Assembly: GCF_964204645.1 (NCBI RefSeq)
Contig: NC_134030.1
Location: 11,966,278 to 12,026,277 of the forward strand
Reading direction: 5' to 3'
Length of the DNA: 60,000 nucleotides
Origin: Tubulanus polymorphus
Lineage: Eukaryota > Nemertea > Palaeonemertea > Tubulaniformes > Tubulanidae
In this document: positions 12,395-23,853 of the stretch, piece after piece
Numbering within the stretch: position 1 is the stretch's first letter
How the letters are laid out: each line of letters starts with the position of its first letter
Made by a program: the position numbers and the translations under genes
The notes under the pieces: model-generated
The model's database searches: none
What the model was told of the DNA's origin: nothing
What the model saw: only the letters and a program-made list of their open reading frames with translations

Positions 12395-13215
12395 ATGTCC
12401 TCTCCAGACGCAACCTCTTGGCTAAGAATGAACATTCCTTCCATAAACAAGCCAAAGTGTTTCAGGTGATTTCCTGGAAGAAAAAAAAGGAATACTGTAG
12501 AGGAAAATCCAGTTATTCCATTCTACTCTTTTCCAATATGTACACTGTTTTGCGGAATGTGGTAAGCGAGATACTTCATTTTGCAGAAAAAATATTTCTT
12601 TATCTTAAATTTACCTCATCTATGCAAATACCAATGTACCAATCATTTTCGTGGTACTCTGAAACCAGAGAATTGCTAAATGATGAGCAACCCCAATTTC
12701 TGCACAATGGAGGTTGTCAACTACAAATTTCAACCTTCAAGCATCATAAGGAAGCTAGGACCTTTCACACCCTTTTCGGTTCATTATCTTCGACTGCTTT
12801 TATTGCATGTCTAATAACCATGTTCTAAAAAGAACGTCTTGGTGGGGATAGACTCGGTGGCCCTGCTTTAACTGATGGCCTGGATGCACCCGGGACAACT
12901 CTATTTCCCATTGATTTATTTGATACTGTGTAACATTCAGCGAGCCAGATGATTTATTTGATATTTTGTAACATTTAGCGAGCCAGACTATCAGCAGTAC
13001 AAGATCCACTGTAGAATGAATCTTTTAGCCTATGCCATTAGACCAATGTAAACCTAAGTAAAGTGAATCATTACATTCTTCAATAAATGGTTTTAAGAAT
13101 GTTGTGACACATGTCTTTTCTGTGCCAAACCAAATACCAGCAGTAGATTTAACTTTCTCAACTAAGGAGGCAGATCATTGATTATCATTTGTAATGACAG
13201 GAGTGAAGTTGGAAG
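12395..13215. repeat. Diverged duplicate, copy 2 (partner at 9,310-9,935)
   Basis: Collinear with 9,310-9,935 but longer because of an internal short duplication: the GATTTATTTGATA...TGTAACATT.AGCGAGCCAGA segment appears twice, at about 12,910-12,960 and 12,947-12,990. The exon-like minus-strand block of copy 1 has a counterpart here with stops. It is followed directly by 13,215-13,400, which matches 7,930-8,120. Confidence 0.55.
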
Positions 13216-13419
13216 AATTATCTTTTGTATGTACTTGATATATTCTTGTTTTACCCCGACAATGCATATCACAATGCGTATGTCCATCTGCAGTCCCTGC
13301 ATTTTTCAAAGTTGAACTGAATAGTGATCGTTATGTCATCAGAGATAATTCATTAAATTGTTGGTGATAGATCGTACATTGATCCATGATGATGGTTCAA
13401 ACGCTTAGGCCTTTTTTTA

Positions 13420-13740
13420 ATTAGTTGGAGCACAGATTTTTTAAGGAAAATTTTGGAAGGGTGATGAAAAAATAAATAAAAATAGGAAAAAAATCTTTTG
13501 GCATGTCATAAAACAAAATATGGAAGGGTGAATGGGAAAAATATAATTTAAAAAAATATTTTTTATTGCTATTTTATATACTAATGTGGAAGGGTGAAGG
13601 AGAAAAAATAAAATAAGGAAAATTATTTTGTGCTATTTCATTTACCAATTTGTAGGGAATGGGAAAAAATCAAAAATACAAATTTTCAATCAATATTGCT
13701 ATAAAATGTGGAAGGGATAGCAAAAAAGGATTCCCTTTTG
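13420..13740. repeat. AT-rich imperfect tandem repeat
   Basis: About four imperfect units of roughly 70-80 bp, each beginning with a variant of TGTGGAAGGGTGA followed by A-rich sequence (GGGAAAAA..AAATA) and a T-rich half. This is a decayed minisatellite with no coding content. Confidence 0.6.
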
Positions 13741-13744
13741 ACAA

Positions 13745-14680
13745 CGAAATTGGAACAATGACAAAGAATTCTCTGATGTGAATATTAATAGATGCTCTGC
13801 TTTAGTAGACTCTCTCTTGAGCAGGTAGAACTGCAATGTTGAATTTCCAGATGAACATTCCCTGAATAGAAGTAGATATCACTACATGATTATACATGAA
13901 TGATTTTTATTAATAAATTTTCTGATGTAATTGGGAAACTTCTGATTTAATTGGGAAAACCCAATGTGAAACCCAGAACAAAATAGCGAGCATCTCATTC
14001 AACTAGGTATCGTATGTACGCTTATAATTTGTTCGGTGTTACGAATACAACCGAGAAGGCTATTCATTTCAGTATCCAAACTAACAAGTATGGCGATATC
14101 AATGGAGTTTTGGCTAAGATTTGTCTTGTCAATGCTTTAATGACCTGCTAACCCGTACGGTTTAACTGCAGCCGTCGGCTTTTTGAGAACCGTGTTACTA
14201 CTCTATTCAATTTTAGTACATTCTGTACTGTAGGTAGAACTGTGGGCGGTGATAAATTAATAACGGACTAAATAGTCTGTAGACAATAGTGGGCAGTGGA
14301 ATGCTCTCAGCTTTTCATTTAATCAACAGTCAGTTTTTTCAACTGATTTTAGAGGTGGTCTACACACCTACAAAAATTTCAAAGATTTCTCAGAAATTGG
14401 TGCATTTTCTCAACCCCATTTGGATATTTGGCAACGATTTTATTAATCAAACCATTCTTTCTTGTAACGGCCCTGATTTCTTCTGCAGAACGATATTCGT
14501 GGAATGTGCGGCGAATGACTCTCTGCTTAATTGCAGTATATTTTTGTCACTTTACTGGCCCCGACTGATAAAGAAATTGAATAAGTATGATTTTCCATTT
14601 CATCAATGATAACACCTCCTGTGCGACACACTTACCCTTGTTTTTTTCTTCGGGGGGATGGCAAATATAATGCTCCCTCG
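13745..14680. other. Intergenic stretch, nothing recognised
   Basis: A 106-codon plus-strand open frame at 14,289-14,609 has no recognisable motif and is probably fortuitous. Otherwise no gene, repeat family or RNA gene was recognised before the terminal exon at 14,686. Confidence 0.3.
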
Positions 14681-14766
14681 TCCAATTATGTTTCTTCACT
14701 CGAGCTTGATTGGTTTGGTTCATCGCCCTCTGATTCCGTCAGACACTTTTCTTCGTTCGTAACCGT

Positions 14767-14996
14767 CTGAAAAAGAAGATAAACATTGACGATATAAGCG
14801 GCGGCTGTGAATAGAAAGCTGTCATTGATCGAATGAGAAGTCACTTACCGCTGCGGGCTCGCTGGAAGTTTCACCCTCTACTTCCAACGGGCGTTTGTCT
14901 TCAGTCGTAACCGTCTGAAAAAGAAGTTAAACATTGACGATTGAAGCAGCCGCTGTGAATAGAAAGCTGATATTGATCGAATGAGAAGTCACTTAC
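14767..14996 (-). repeat. Tandem exon-intron duplication inside the spliced gene
   Basis: The exon at 14,914-14,849 with its following intron, and the end of the exon at 15,077-14,997 with its intron, are near-identical units of about 148 bp. Both exons end with codons for S-N/S-E-P-A-A at a GCAGCG|GTAAGT donor. Both 82-bp introns share GACTTCTCATTCGATCAAT, and both acceptors are TTTTTCAG|ACGGTTACGA. All junctions are phase 0, so either number of copies keeps the frame. Confidence 0.8.
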
Positions 14997-15079
14997 CGCT
15001 GCGGGCTCGTTGGAAGCTTTGCCCGCCGATTCCATGGCGCTGACGCTTCGTTTCGATTCCAAAACGCCACAGTCCAACT

Positions 15080-16120
15080 ACAGAAGAAAAGTGAAATGTC
15101 ATGCTTGCCAGAACCATTAAATGCAAGATGTATTGAGTCGATCTACATACTCCAAATGTTCTCCTTAAAGGCCGAGGAGCAGTATAAAAGCCCAATCAAT
15201 GTCAAAGATGGCAGTACCCATGAAGCAATAGTGCAGTGGAGAGCTCCAACGGTTGAAACTGGAATTCTCCTATTTTCTCTGTCAGTTATCCGATTTGGAC
15301 CCTCCTTTTTGTCAGACATATGTATTAATGTGTAATATATTCATTTCTGCAGTCAAAATGTGTTTTAGGCCCTCCTCTACGAGAAATTAAGCATTTTAGT
15401 TGGTATTTCCTTTAAAATTTGAATCTTTGAATGACATAGAGGGAGGAGTTATCCAGTGAATTAGTGTAGCTCACAGAGCACATAAACAGTAATTTGATAC
15501 CTATAGTCATCAGTATACATAAACAAAACATAGCCTCATTCATAGTACCAAAATTTGGCAACATCAAAACTTTTTCTATGGTCAATGGATCAGTCTGAAA
15601 TCTCGTACACTTGTTCAGCTATCTACCATCAATGATGTGTCCAAATTTCATGGAAATCGGATAAAAATTAATGATTTTCAAAAAATTTGAAATGTCTCTA
15701 AAATCTTTAATCTTGGCCCTATCTCTACAAAAAAACATCGCTAGCATCAGATTTTCATTCCCACTATGACTAGATTACTTAAAATTAGTTTAGAATTTGA
15801 TATGAAAACTTTTATGAATTTGTCAAATTTAACTGTGTGTGACCTGCTTTTCTGTTGTGAGCCAACCTCGCTCACTCTAAACATTATAAACAAGATACTG
15901 TAGTTAGTGGGACGGCCGATCTCAAGTGTTTGCCACCCGGTTAACTAGCATCCATACTCCTCGGCCTTAAATCACGCGCAACGTCCATTGTGTGTAGATG
16001 TCCCTCCTCCAGGTAGTAGAATAGTTCTGCGGTTTGAGGGCGATGTAACATACCGGGTATATCAGCTTAGCTTGGTTCGCGTGGCAGCGTCAGTATTACA
16101 CATAGCTGTTATGATACTCT
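15080..16120. other. Intron or spacer with old repeat sequence
   Basis: Lies between exon blocks 6 and 7 of the recombinase-like gene. It has no coding content that I can support. It contains a motif-rich but unrecognised AT-rich repeat (15,540-15,850). Confidence 0.3.
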
Positions 16121-17477
16121 TACGTATTTAAGTCGGCGTTTTGCCCTTTTTTCCAATGGTGGAACTGACGTAGCTGGCTAACGGTCTAAGAAATGAAAAC
16201 ATTAAATATTTTCCATTGAATTTGTTAATGAAATGTATATTTATCTTACTTATTGAGATATGTGGCGTTGAGTTCCACTCCCTCGTTTGTGCGCCAAATT
16301 GTTTCATCAGCTGTTCTTTCGTAGAAGCGCTTGGGAAATAGAAGTAACATGTGATACGGGGTTCCTTGGATGAATCCGACCCCGTATGTAGCAGTTGTTT
16401 TGTGTCAGACAACCTGAAAAAGTTTTACATGTATTTTTGGAACTTGCTCTCTTCAATGAATAAATAGTTCAAAATACCTTGATGCTGTACAGATCATGCT
16501 TTTCGTCGTGTTTCGCCTGCAATACGTGGTTCAGGGTGATCCCTATTGTCAGCGAGGATCGGCTCGCACCCAGAGCTGTGACGACAGGGAGCAGAAATTT
16601 TGGTACTAAGCGAAAACCTCCCGGGGTAAAATCTACATGCGGGTTCTTGAGGAGTTGAACAGCTTCGATGGACATGTCAGAACTCAAAATCTGCTTTACA
16701 TCATTACGTTTCAGGAGGCGCGCTTCATGAAAAGAAAGAATATATACAGATGTCGATATTTTTGCAAAAGGGTTACAAATGATAATACTCGCCTTTCTGG
16801 AGTTCATGGACCTCATGGAGTCGTTCTTTGTGGACCTTTTCATTGACCTCCGCCAACCTAACCAGCGGACGTTCTAATCTGGTTAGGGTTTCTTCAGAGC
16901 AGCCGCAATCTTCATGTCCAAACTAAAAGTCACAATCATCAATATGTTCAGTTGAAACATTATTAATGTGGATATTGTAATAATACTCACATCTAGCATA
17001 AATTCTATAAGTTTCTTTCGAAGTGTGAACATATAACTCCGAATCGTCCCCGGCTGTTTCGTTTCCATTTCTTGTGAAATCCACAAGGACGCGCTCTTTG
17101 CATTCACTTTGCCTTTAGCAAACTTAAAATAATTCATAGTGTCGAATATATCCGGTGACTGTCTCGTCTGTTGAAACTGGCTTCAGCCATTCGTGATAGA
17201 CTGCCTGAAACTCTGCAAGGAAGACAACGAACACTTAATGCAGCTCACACAAAATATGAGAAAAATTATGTAGGGACTTACTTTCCGACAGCACAACGGG
17301 AACTTCATCCGATTCGCTAGTGCTGCTGCTGCTGCTTCTGCCACCGCCACCGCTGCTGTAGCTCACATTCACAGATGGAACAGGATCGGAATCGGAATCC
17401 GTCGGCACCAGATGTGATTCATGCTTTTCGTCGATGTCATTTTTCGGTTCCTTTGTCGATTTATTGACATCAGGGTC

Positions 17478-17665
17478 AGTAATAGGGGTAATGGGCTTTC
17501 AAGCCAAAGGTCGAAGGGTCGAGCTCGTAAAAAATGAAAATAACAATAATTTCTACTTGAATTAGTCGTGCACACTCCTAATTCAAGTAGAAATTATTGT
17601 TATTTTCATTTTTTACTCACTCGCCCCTTCAACCTTTAACCTGAAAGCCCATTTCCCCTATTACT
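17478..17665. repeat. Foldback with 88-nt arms at the left end of Polinton element 1
   Basis: Arms 17,478-17,565 and 17,578-17,665 are reverse complements with about 10 mismatches and a 12-nt loop. The outer ends are AGTAAT and ATTACT. The outer end of element 3 at 57,668 also reads AGTAAT.., followed by a G-rich stretch and TTTCAG, so this looks like two Polinton-type termini head to head (or a MITE made only of termini). The flanks AGGGTC and CTTAGA do not match, so no 6-bp target duplication is visible. Confidence 0.7.
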
Positions 17666-17985
17666 CTTAGAATATTCATATACATGAATAAAATATATAT
17701 GAATAACATATAAATTGATAGATTATTTAATATAAAAGTGTTAGTAAAGTGTGAGTAAAAAAGTAACGAGTAATTAACGAGCTCTTATAGAATAGATAAA
17801 TAGATATATTTTAAACATATTTCAATATTTATATTTGTATGAGTTAGATTTTTAAACATTAAAAGTGTCAGTAAAGTGTGATTGAAATAATTCATATATA
17901 CATGAATAACATATACCGTAAATGAATAAAATATAAATGAATAAAATGTGTAAAATCAATTTAAAAAAAAAAATTTAGTATTAAA
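17666..17985 (+). promoter_or_regulatory. AT-rich leader of element 1
   Basis: A 320-bp leader with two imperfect direct copies of a block carrying AAAAGTGT.AGTAAAGTGTGA and ATACATGAATAA..ATAT (about 17,680-17,760 and 17,855-17,945), then an A9 run and TTTAGTATTAAAATG at the polB start. No gene is present. It is a likely promoter or replication-end region by position only. Confidence 0.4.
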
Positions 17986-19901
17986 ATGGAAGCAAATAAG
18001 TACTACTGTGCAACATGTAAAATCAATATAGATAAATCCCAAAAAGCAAGACACAATAAAACTAAAACACATTTAGAGAATAAATTGAAATTAGAATATG
18101 AAGATGATATATTAGAAACTAAATTAGATGAATTAAATAATGAAAAAGAAACATACAAATGTGATACGTGTAATCAATCATTCAGTGATAAAAGATATTA
18201 TAAAGAACATTTAAAATTTAAAAGTCATATTAGAAATAAGAATAATGATATTTTAGGTAAGGATTATTTTGATGAAGATAATGATAAGAAACAGAAGACA
18301 ATTAAAAGAATAAGAAATAAATTAAACAATAAAAGACCATACATGGAAGATGTAAGAAATTATATTAATTCATTAGATAATAAAAAAGATATAGAAATAA
18401 CCGAAGCATTTAAAAGTGATATTTGTCCAGCAGCTATTGAGTTTAAATTCCATAAAGAAAAAACATTAGAAGAAAATAAAAAACATTTAGATAATATGAA
18501 AAATATGATAAAAATAATTACAGATGTTAAATACCCTATAATTAGTATATCTTCTAAAGTTAGATTTATAAAATCTGAAGATAAACCAATATATGATATA
18601 AATTCTCATTCACAACATATTATATCTAAACAACATATAGATGATAAATTAGATAAATGTTATAATGAAATAGAAACTAAAATAGAAGAGAAACATTTTG
18701 AAGGATCAGGTTTAATATTTGATGAAATAATATTTATGACTTTACATGTTTATAACACAAAATATAATAAGTTAACTAAATCAAAACCAATAGATGAAAA
18801 TAATGTATCATATTATAAAGAACCAGATATTGAAGCATCAAGTTATATTAAACTACCATTTAAAACTAATGCTGTTATAAATGTACAAAATTTTGATGAT
18901 AAATGTTTTTTATGGGCAATAATTAGTTGCTTACACCCAGTTGAAGATTATAAACAACATAGTTTTAGATTAACTCATTATAAACCATTTGAAAATAATT
19001 ATAAGATAGATAAGTATCCTGTTAGGATTAAAAATATCCCAAAAATAGAAAGAGATAATTTTAGAATAAATGTATTTGATTTAATCAAATTACCAAAAAC
19101 AAAAGGCAACAATATAAAACATTATACATTAGAACCTTTATGCCTATCAAAAGATTATGATTCAAATGATGTTATAGATATACTATATTATGAAAATCAT
19201 TATATGTGGATTAAACAAATCGATTTATTTTTTAAATCAGAAAATGATCACCATAAAATATATCTTTGTAGAAAATGTGTACATAGATTCAGTAATGAAA
19301 GTACATTATTAAATCATAAACAATTATGTGATAATCATGATTATTGTAAATTAGTTTTACCAAATGAAAAGGATAAAATATTAGAATTAAAAAAAATATG
19401 ATTACAAAAATAAAGTACCATTTGTAATATATGGATATTTTGAATCATTAAATAAAGAATTAACTGATCAAGATAGAAAAGAAATATATTATAAAAGAAA
19501 GAAATTAAATTCTAATGAAAATGATTTTTCAGATGAACCACCAAAAACAAATACAATTAAAAAGATTCATCAATGCTTTCGGGTTATATATAAAATCTGA
19601 TTATCCAGAACTAATTGAAAGTGAATATTATCATTATAGAAATGAAAATGTTATCAATCATTTTTGTGACTTATTAATTGAATATGAAATAAGATTTAGT
19701 AGATTATTGAATACAAATAAAGAAATAATTATGACAGAAGAAGATAAAGAAGAATTTGTGTTTTCAGGTAAATGTTATTATTGTGAAAAGATATTTAATT
19801 ATTAAGTTAAAAAAGTAAGAGACCATGATCATTTGAACGGAAAGTTTTGAGGCGCAGCACATGAGAATTGTAACTTACAAGCTAAGAAAATTAACTTTGT
19901 A

Positions 19902-21346
19902 CAGGGTGTCCCATTAATTACTATACATAAAGAAATGTCTGTCATTTCCAAACCGCTTGAGATAAATCAGCCAAATCTTCAGGAAAGATGGACTACAATA
20001 ATACTTTTCGTAATATTAAATCAGTTTATTAAAATCCCATTAGTTTACAAAATATGCTCAATGTGAGAGCCTTTTGATTTTATCACATGATTCAGTCTAT
20101 TATTGAAATTTCTCAGTACGTTGCCCAGTACATCGCTGTTGATAGCGCGGATCTCTTTGCGGATGTTTCTCTTTAAATCATCGATAGTTACTGGTTTGTT
20201 TCGGTACACGGTTTCCTTCAGATAGCCCCACAAGTAAAAATCCAGTGGATTTAGGTCAGGTGAGTATGGGGGCCAGCTGTTTGTAGTCTTCAACGATATG
20301 ATTCTGTCACCAAAATGCTTGCGTAGAACATCAATCGTTTTGCGTGCCGTGTGACATGTCGCCCCATCTTGCTGGAACCACACTTGATTGAGACTCCCTC
20401 CTTGATGTCTGCGAAGTTTTGGAATGAAGTAATGTGTCAACATCTTACGATAGCGGGCTCCATTCACAGTGACTACGTTGCCTTCTTCCTCAAAAAAGTA
20501 TGGCCCAATAATGTTGGATGACCCAAGAGCACACCAGACAGTACACTTGGTGACGTGAAGCGGCTTCTCAGCAATCAAATGGGGATTCTAAGAATCCCAA
20601 TATCTATAGTTCTGACTGTTGACTTGACCAGTGAGATAGAAATGGGCTTCATCACTAAACCAAATCTTCTGAAGCAATTCCGGTGATGCCTGCAGTTCTT
20701 GTGACATCCATCGCGCAAACTGACGTCTTAACACCTTGTCCTTATCTCTCACTCGCTGTCTGATTTGAATTTTGTATGGATAGAGAACCAGTTCATTGAC
20801 CATAATTCTGTGGATTGATGATCTGCTTATTCCTGTTTCTGATGAAATTCTTCTAACAGATCTATAGGGGTTATCGTCCACTGCAACTCTTACTTTCTCA
20901 ATAGATTCGCCTGAGGTGGAGTGTTTAGGTTTCCCATTCTTCTTTCTTTGGTCTTTAACTGAGCCATTCTCTTCGAATTTCTTTATCAGGTCAAACACTG
21001 CTTTTCCTGTCGGAGCTGTTTTAGTGTTAAACTTGACTTTGAATCTTCTTAACAACTTTGAGACAGATTTATTCTCATACCACCAGCATACTATGTAGGT
21101 TTTTTCTTCCAGACATGGACTTAGACATGGTTTAGTAGTGTTTTATTCTAATTCAGAAATACCAAAAATCACTACAACAATGTAATCAGTTGCTACGAAA
21201 TCACTAAGCAAATTACCATAGCAACCACGGTAATAATCCAAAAGTACCCTTACCTTCTATCATTTGGTGGAAAATCAAAACATTTCATTAAGAAATGTGA
21301 AGGATACAGGCAGTTCTTTATGTATAGTAATTAATGGGACACCCTG
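19902..21346 (-). mobile_element. Mariner/Tc1-type transposon inside polB
   Basis: A 1,445-bp element with perfect 33-bp terminal inverted repeats (19,902-19,934 and 21,314-21,346; start CAGGGTGTCCCATTAATTAC) flanked by a TA on each side (19,900-19,901 and 21,347-21,348), the classic Tc1/mariner target duplication. It carries one transposase gene on the minus strand. It sits within the polymerase frame just before the NLSGYD motif. The perfect TIRs indicate a fairly recent insertion. Confidence 0.95.
20045..21125 (-). pseudogene. Mariner-family transposase with one in-frame stop and a damaged N-terminus
   Basis: Two blocks in the same frame (21,055-20,588 and 20,578-20,045) are separated by a single TAG at about 20,588. 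The first has paired HTH regions (SVSKLLRRFKVKF; SVRRISSETGISRSSIHRIM) and the first catalytic Asp (IWFSDEAHFYL). The second has WFQQDGATCHTA and PPYSPDLNPLDFYLWGYLK with the second and third Asp. The last two Asp are about 36 residues apart, so this is a DDD-type member of the IS630-Tc1-mariner superfamily. The residues upstream of the HTH are readable (VCWWYENKS) but no ATG is in frame, so there is probably a one-base shift near 21,110. Confidence 0.85.
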
Positions 21347-23485
21347 TACCAGTAATATTTCATAATCTATCAGGATATGATGCGCATTTATTTATCAAAC
21401 AGTTATGCCATAAGATAGAAGAAATTAATAATGAAATAGAAAGATTAAATTCAAATAGATCAAAAGATAAAATACCAACTTATAAATTTAAAATGTTAGC
21501 TAAAAAACATCTGAGAATTATATATCTTTCCAATTTGGGTGCCTAAGATTTATAGATTCATATAGATTTTTAAATAGTTCATTAGATAATTTATCAAAAA
21601 GTTTAATCGATGATGAATTAAAAATATTAAAACAACACTACCCAAATAATGATGATTTCCAATTAATGAGATATAAAGGCGCAATCCCATATTCATTTTA
21701 TAAATCACATAATGATTTTAATATAACTGAATTATTAAAAGAACAATTTTATGATGAATTAAAAAATGAATATGTTAAAGATGAAGTCTATAATAGAACA
21801 TTGAATATTTGGAATCATTTCAAAATAGAAAATCATGGACAATTAGTAGATTTATATTTAAAATCAGATGTATTATTATTAACTGATATATTCGAAAGGT
21901 TTAGAGATGTAAACCTAAAATATTTTAACATTGATCCTTGTCATTGTTATTCTAGTCCAGGTTTAAATTGGGATTGTGGTTTAAAATTTACTGATATAAA
22001 AATGGATTTGTTAACAAATATAGATCAATTATTATTATTTGAAAAATCTATAAGAGGAGGAGTTTCAGGTGTATTAGGCGATAGATATTTTAATGTAAAT
22101 GATAACCCTGGATATAAGTTATTATATATAGATGCAAATAATTTGTATGGTTGGGCAATGATGGAACCGCAACCTTATGGAGTATTTGAAAAAAGTGAAG
22201 TTTTACAACTATGAAAATAATGATAAATTTGATTGGAAGAAAAGAATTCTAGATATTGCAGATGATTCAGATACTGGTTACTTCTTTGTTGTAGATTTAG
22301 AATATCCTGAACATATTAAATTTAAATCTAGAAATCTAGCATACTGCCCAGAACATAAAACTGTAACTCAGGAAGAATTATCAAATTATCAAAAAAGAAT
22401 TAAACCCGAAAATCATATTCATACAGAAAAGTTAACGGTAACTCAGGAAGATAAATATAATTATGTAGTGCATTATAGTATGTTGAAGTTTTATTTGAAC
22501 CAAGGAATGGTTCTAAAAATTGTACATAGATATATTTCATTTAGTCAATCTAAATGGTTAGAAAAATATATAGACTTTAACACCAAACAGAGAACAAAAG
22601 CTAAAACTGATTTTGAGAAAGATTTCTTCAAACTAATGAATAATGCATTCTATGGTAAGACTTGTGAAAATATTAGAAATAGAAATGATATTGAGTTAGT
22701 AAGTAATGGCAAAAGGATAAAGCATTTACAATCATATCCTAAGTTTTTAGGTAACAGAATAATTGATGAAAATTTAGCTGCAGTTAAAATGAGAAGAACT
22801 TCTATGAAATTTAATAAACCAATCTATGTTGGTGCTTCAGTTTTAGAAATATCAAAGCTATTGATGTATGAATTCTATTATAATGTATTACAACCTCATT
22901 TTGGAGAAAAACATATAGAAATCTTATATTTTGATACTGACAGTTACATATTAAAGATAAAAACTAATAACATAACAGATGATTTAAAAAAATTAAAACA
23001 TCATTTTGATTTTAGTAACTATCGTAAAGATCATGAATTGATAATAAAAAGCGACCCGGGAAGTTTAAGGATGAATTAGGTGGTGAAGAAATGATTGAAT
23101 TCATTGGTATTAGATCTAAAATGTATTCATATAAAACTAAAAAACATGAAGCTAAAAAGTTAAAAGGAATTACTAAAAGTGTAGTAGAAAAGAATATTCA
23201 TTTCAAAGATTATATCAATTGTATATTCAATGAAGAAGTTAGAAAACATAAGATGAAATGTTTAAGATCAGAAGATCACGAGATGTTTATTGAAGAAATT
23301 GAAAAGGTAAGTTTGAATCCATTTGATGATAAAAGATATATTTTAGATGATGGAATTCATACAGTTGCTTATGGTAGCAATTTAGATGAATATCTAAAGT
23401 TCAAAAGAGAAGAAACAAAAGAGAACGAGATTATGAACAGGATTCTAACGTGTTAATCAAATTTTAATAAAAATATGTATTATAA

Positions 23486-23839
23486 ATGGAGAGTAAACAA
23501 GCAAACAGTGAGTACAACAAATTATTTCTAGATAGAATAAAAAATACTTCAAATGTTAAATCAGTAGATTATAAATTTAAGAAGTTAAAAGAATTAACAA
23601 TCCATAAGAAATATCTAATTACAAATATTGTTACAGTTACTAACAAATATGGAGATAAATTAGTTATACACTTAGAATATGAAGCATTAAAAAGAAATAC
23701 ATATAAATTCAGAACATATTTACCTGATAGATTTCAGAGATTATCAAGTGAAGATTTAGAAGAATTATGTTCTGGTGATTTCTATTTCGTATGCAAGGGT
23801 AAGAATAAAAAAGGGCACCATGAAATAGATTTCGAATAA
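23486..23839 (+). CDS. Conserved 117-residue Polinton protein
   Basis: Open from ATG to stop, 29 bp after the polB stop, with TATTATAAATGG at the start. It has a homologue in element 2 (36,401-36,753, broken). The middle alternates beta-type residues (KYLITNIVTVTNKYGDKLVI) and ends in FRTYLPDRFQRL and GDFYFVCKG. This resembles a small OB-fold-like protein often found beside such polymerases, and single-strand DNA binding is possible. That role is inference. It is one of the few intact genes of element 1. Confidence 0.6.
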   Translation: MESKQANSEYNKLFLDRIKNTSNVKSVDYKFKKLKELTIHKKYLITNIVTVTNKYGDKLVIHLEYEALKRNTYKFRTYLPDRFQRLSSEDLEELCSGDFYFVCKGKNKKGHHEIDFE

Positions 23840-23853
23840 AATATGTAAAATAA

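Larger units (their letters stand above)
14686..17477 (-). pseudogene. Spliced tyrosine-recombinase-like (Crypton-type) gene, partly frameshifted, cut by Polinton element 1
   Basis: About nine exon blocks with good splice signals: >=17,477-17,282 (acidic/Ser-rich), 17,212-16,991, 16,922-16,793 (GC-AG donor), 16,722-16,478, 16,413-16,250, 16,185-16,124, 15,077-14,997, 14,914-14,849 and 14,766-14,686 (TAA). Exon 2 ends in PGTIRSYMFTLRKKLIEFML, like the SAM-like core-binding domain of Crypton/YR proteins. Exon 4 carries LLPVVTALGASRSSLTIGIT, resembling the box-I arginine region, and exon 5 begins with a SDTKQ stretch where HKT is usual. Exons 2-3-4 join in phase. Exons 2, 5 and 5/6 each need a one-base shift, so it is probably a pseudogene. 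Its 5' end is lost at the foldback at 17,478. The YR assignment is inference from pattern. Confidence 0.45.
17986..23456 (+). pseudogene. Protein-primed type-B DNA polymerase with N-terminal C2H2 fingers, broken
   Basis: Replicative polymerase (DNA_pol_B_2 family) of the element, about 1,340 codons once the mariner is discounted. In order: two C2H2 fingers (residues 8-32, 57-80), a conserved KCFLWAIISCLHP block (~305), a third finger (~425), the Exo I region, a zinc-type HDH block (VRDHDHLNG, 19,820), NLSGYDAHL (Exo II; 21,370), FIDSYRFL, motif A DANNLYGW (22,130), motif B LMNNAFYGKT (22,640), motif C YFDTDSY (22,930) and the C-terminal KLKGITK. Breaks: frameshifts near 19,400, 19,570, 21,540, 22,190 and 23,060, stops near 19,805 and 19,850, and the mariner at 19,902. 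In Exo I the usual YADFE is YGYFE, so the metal-binding Asp is lost. The start at 17,986 matches the fingers of element 3. Confidence 0.9.
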
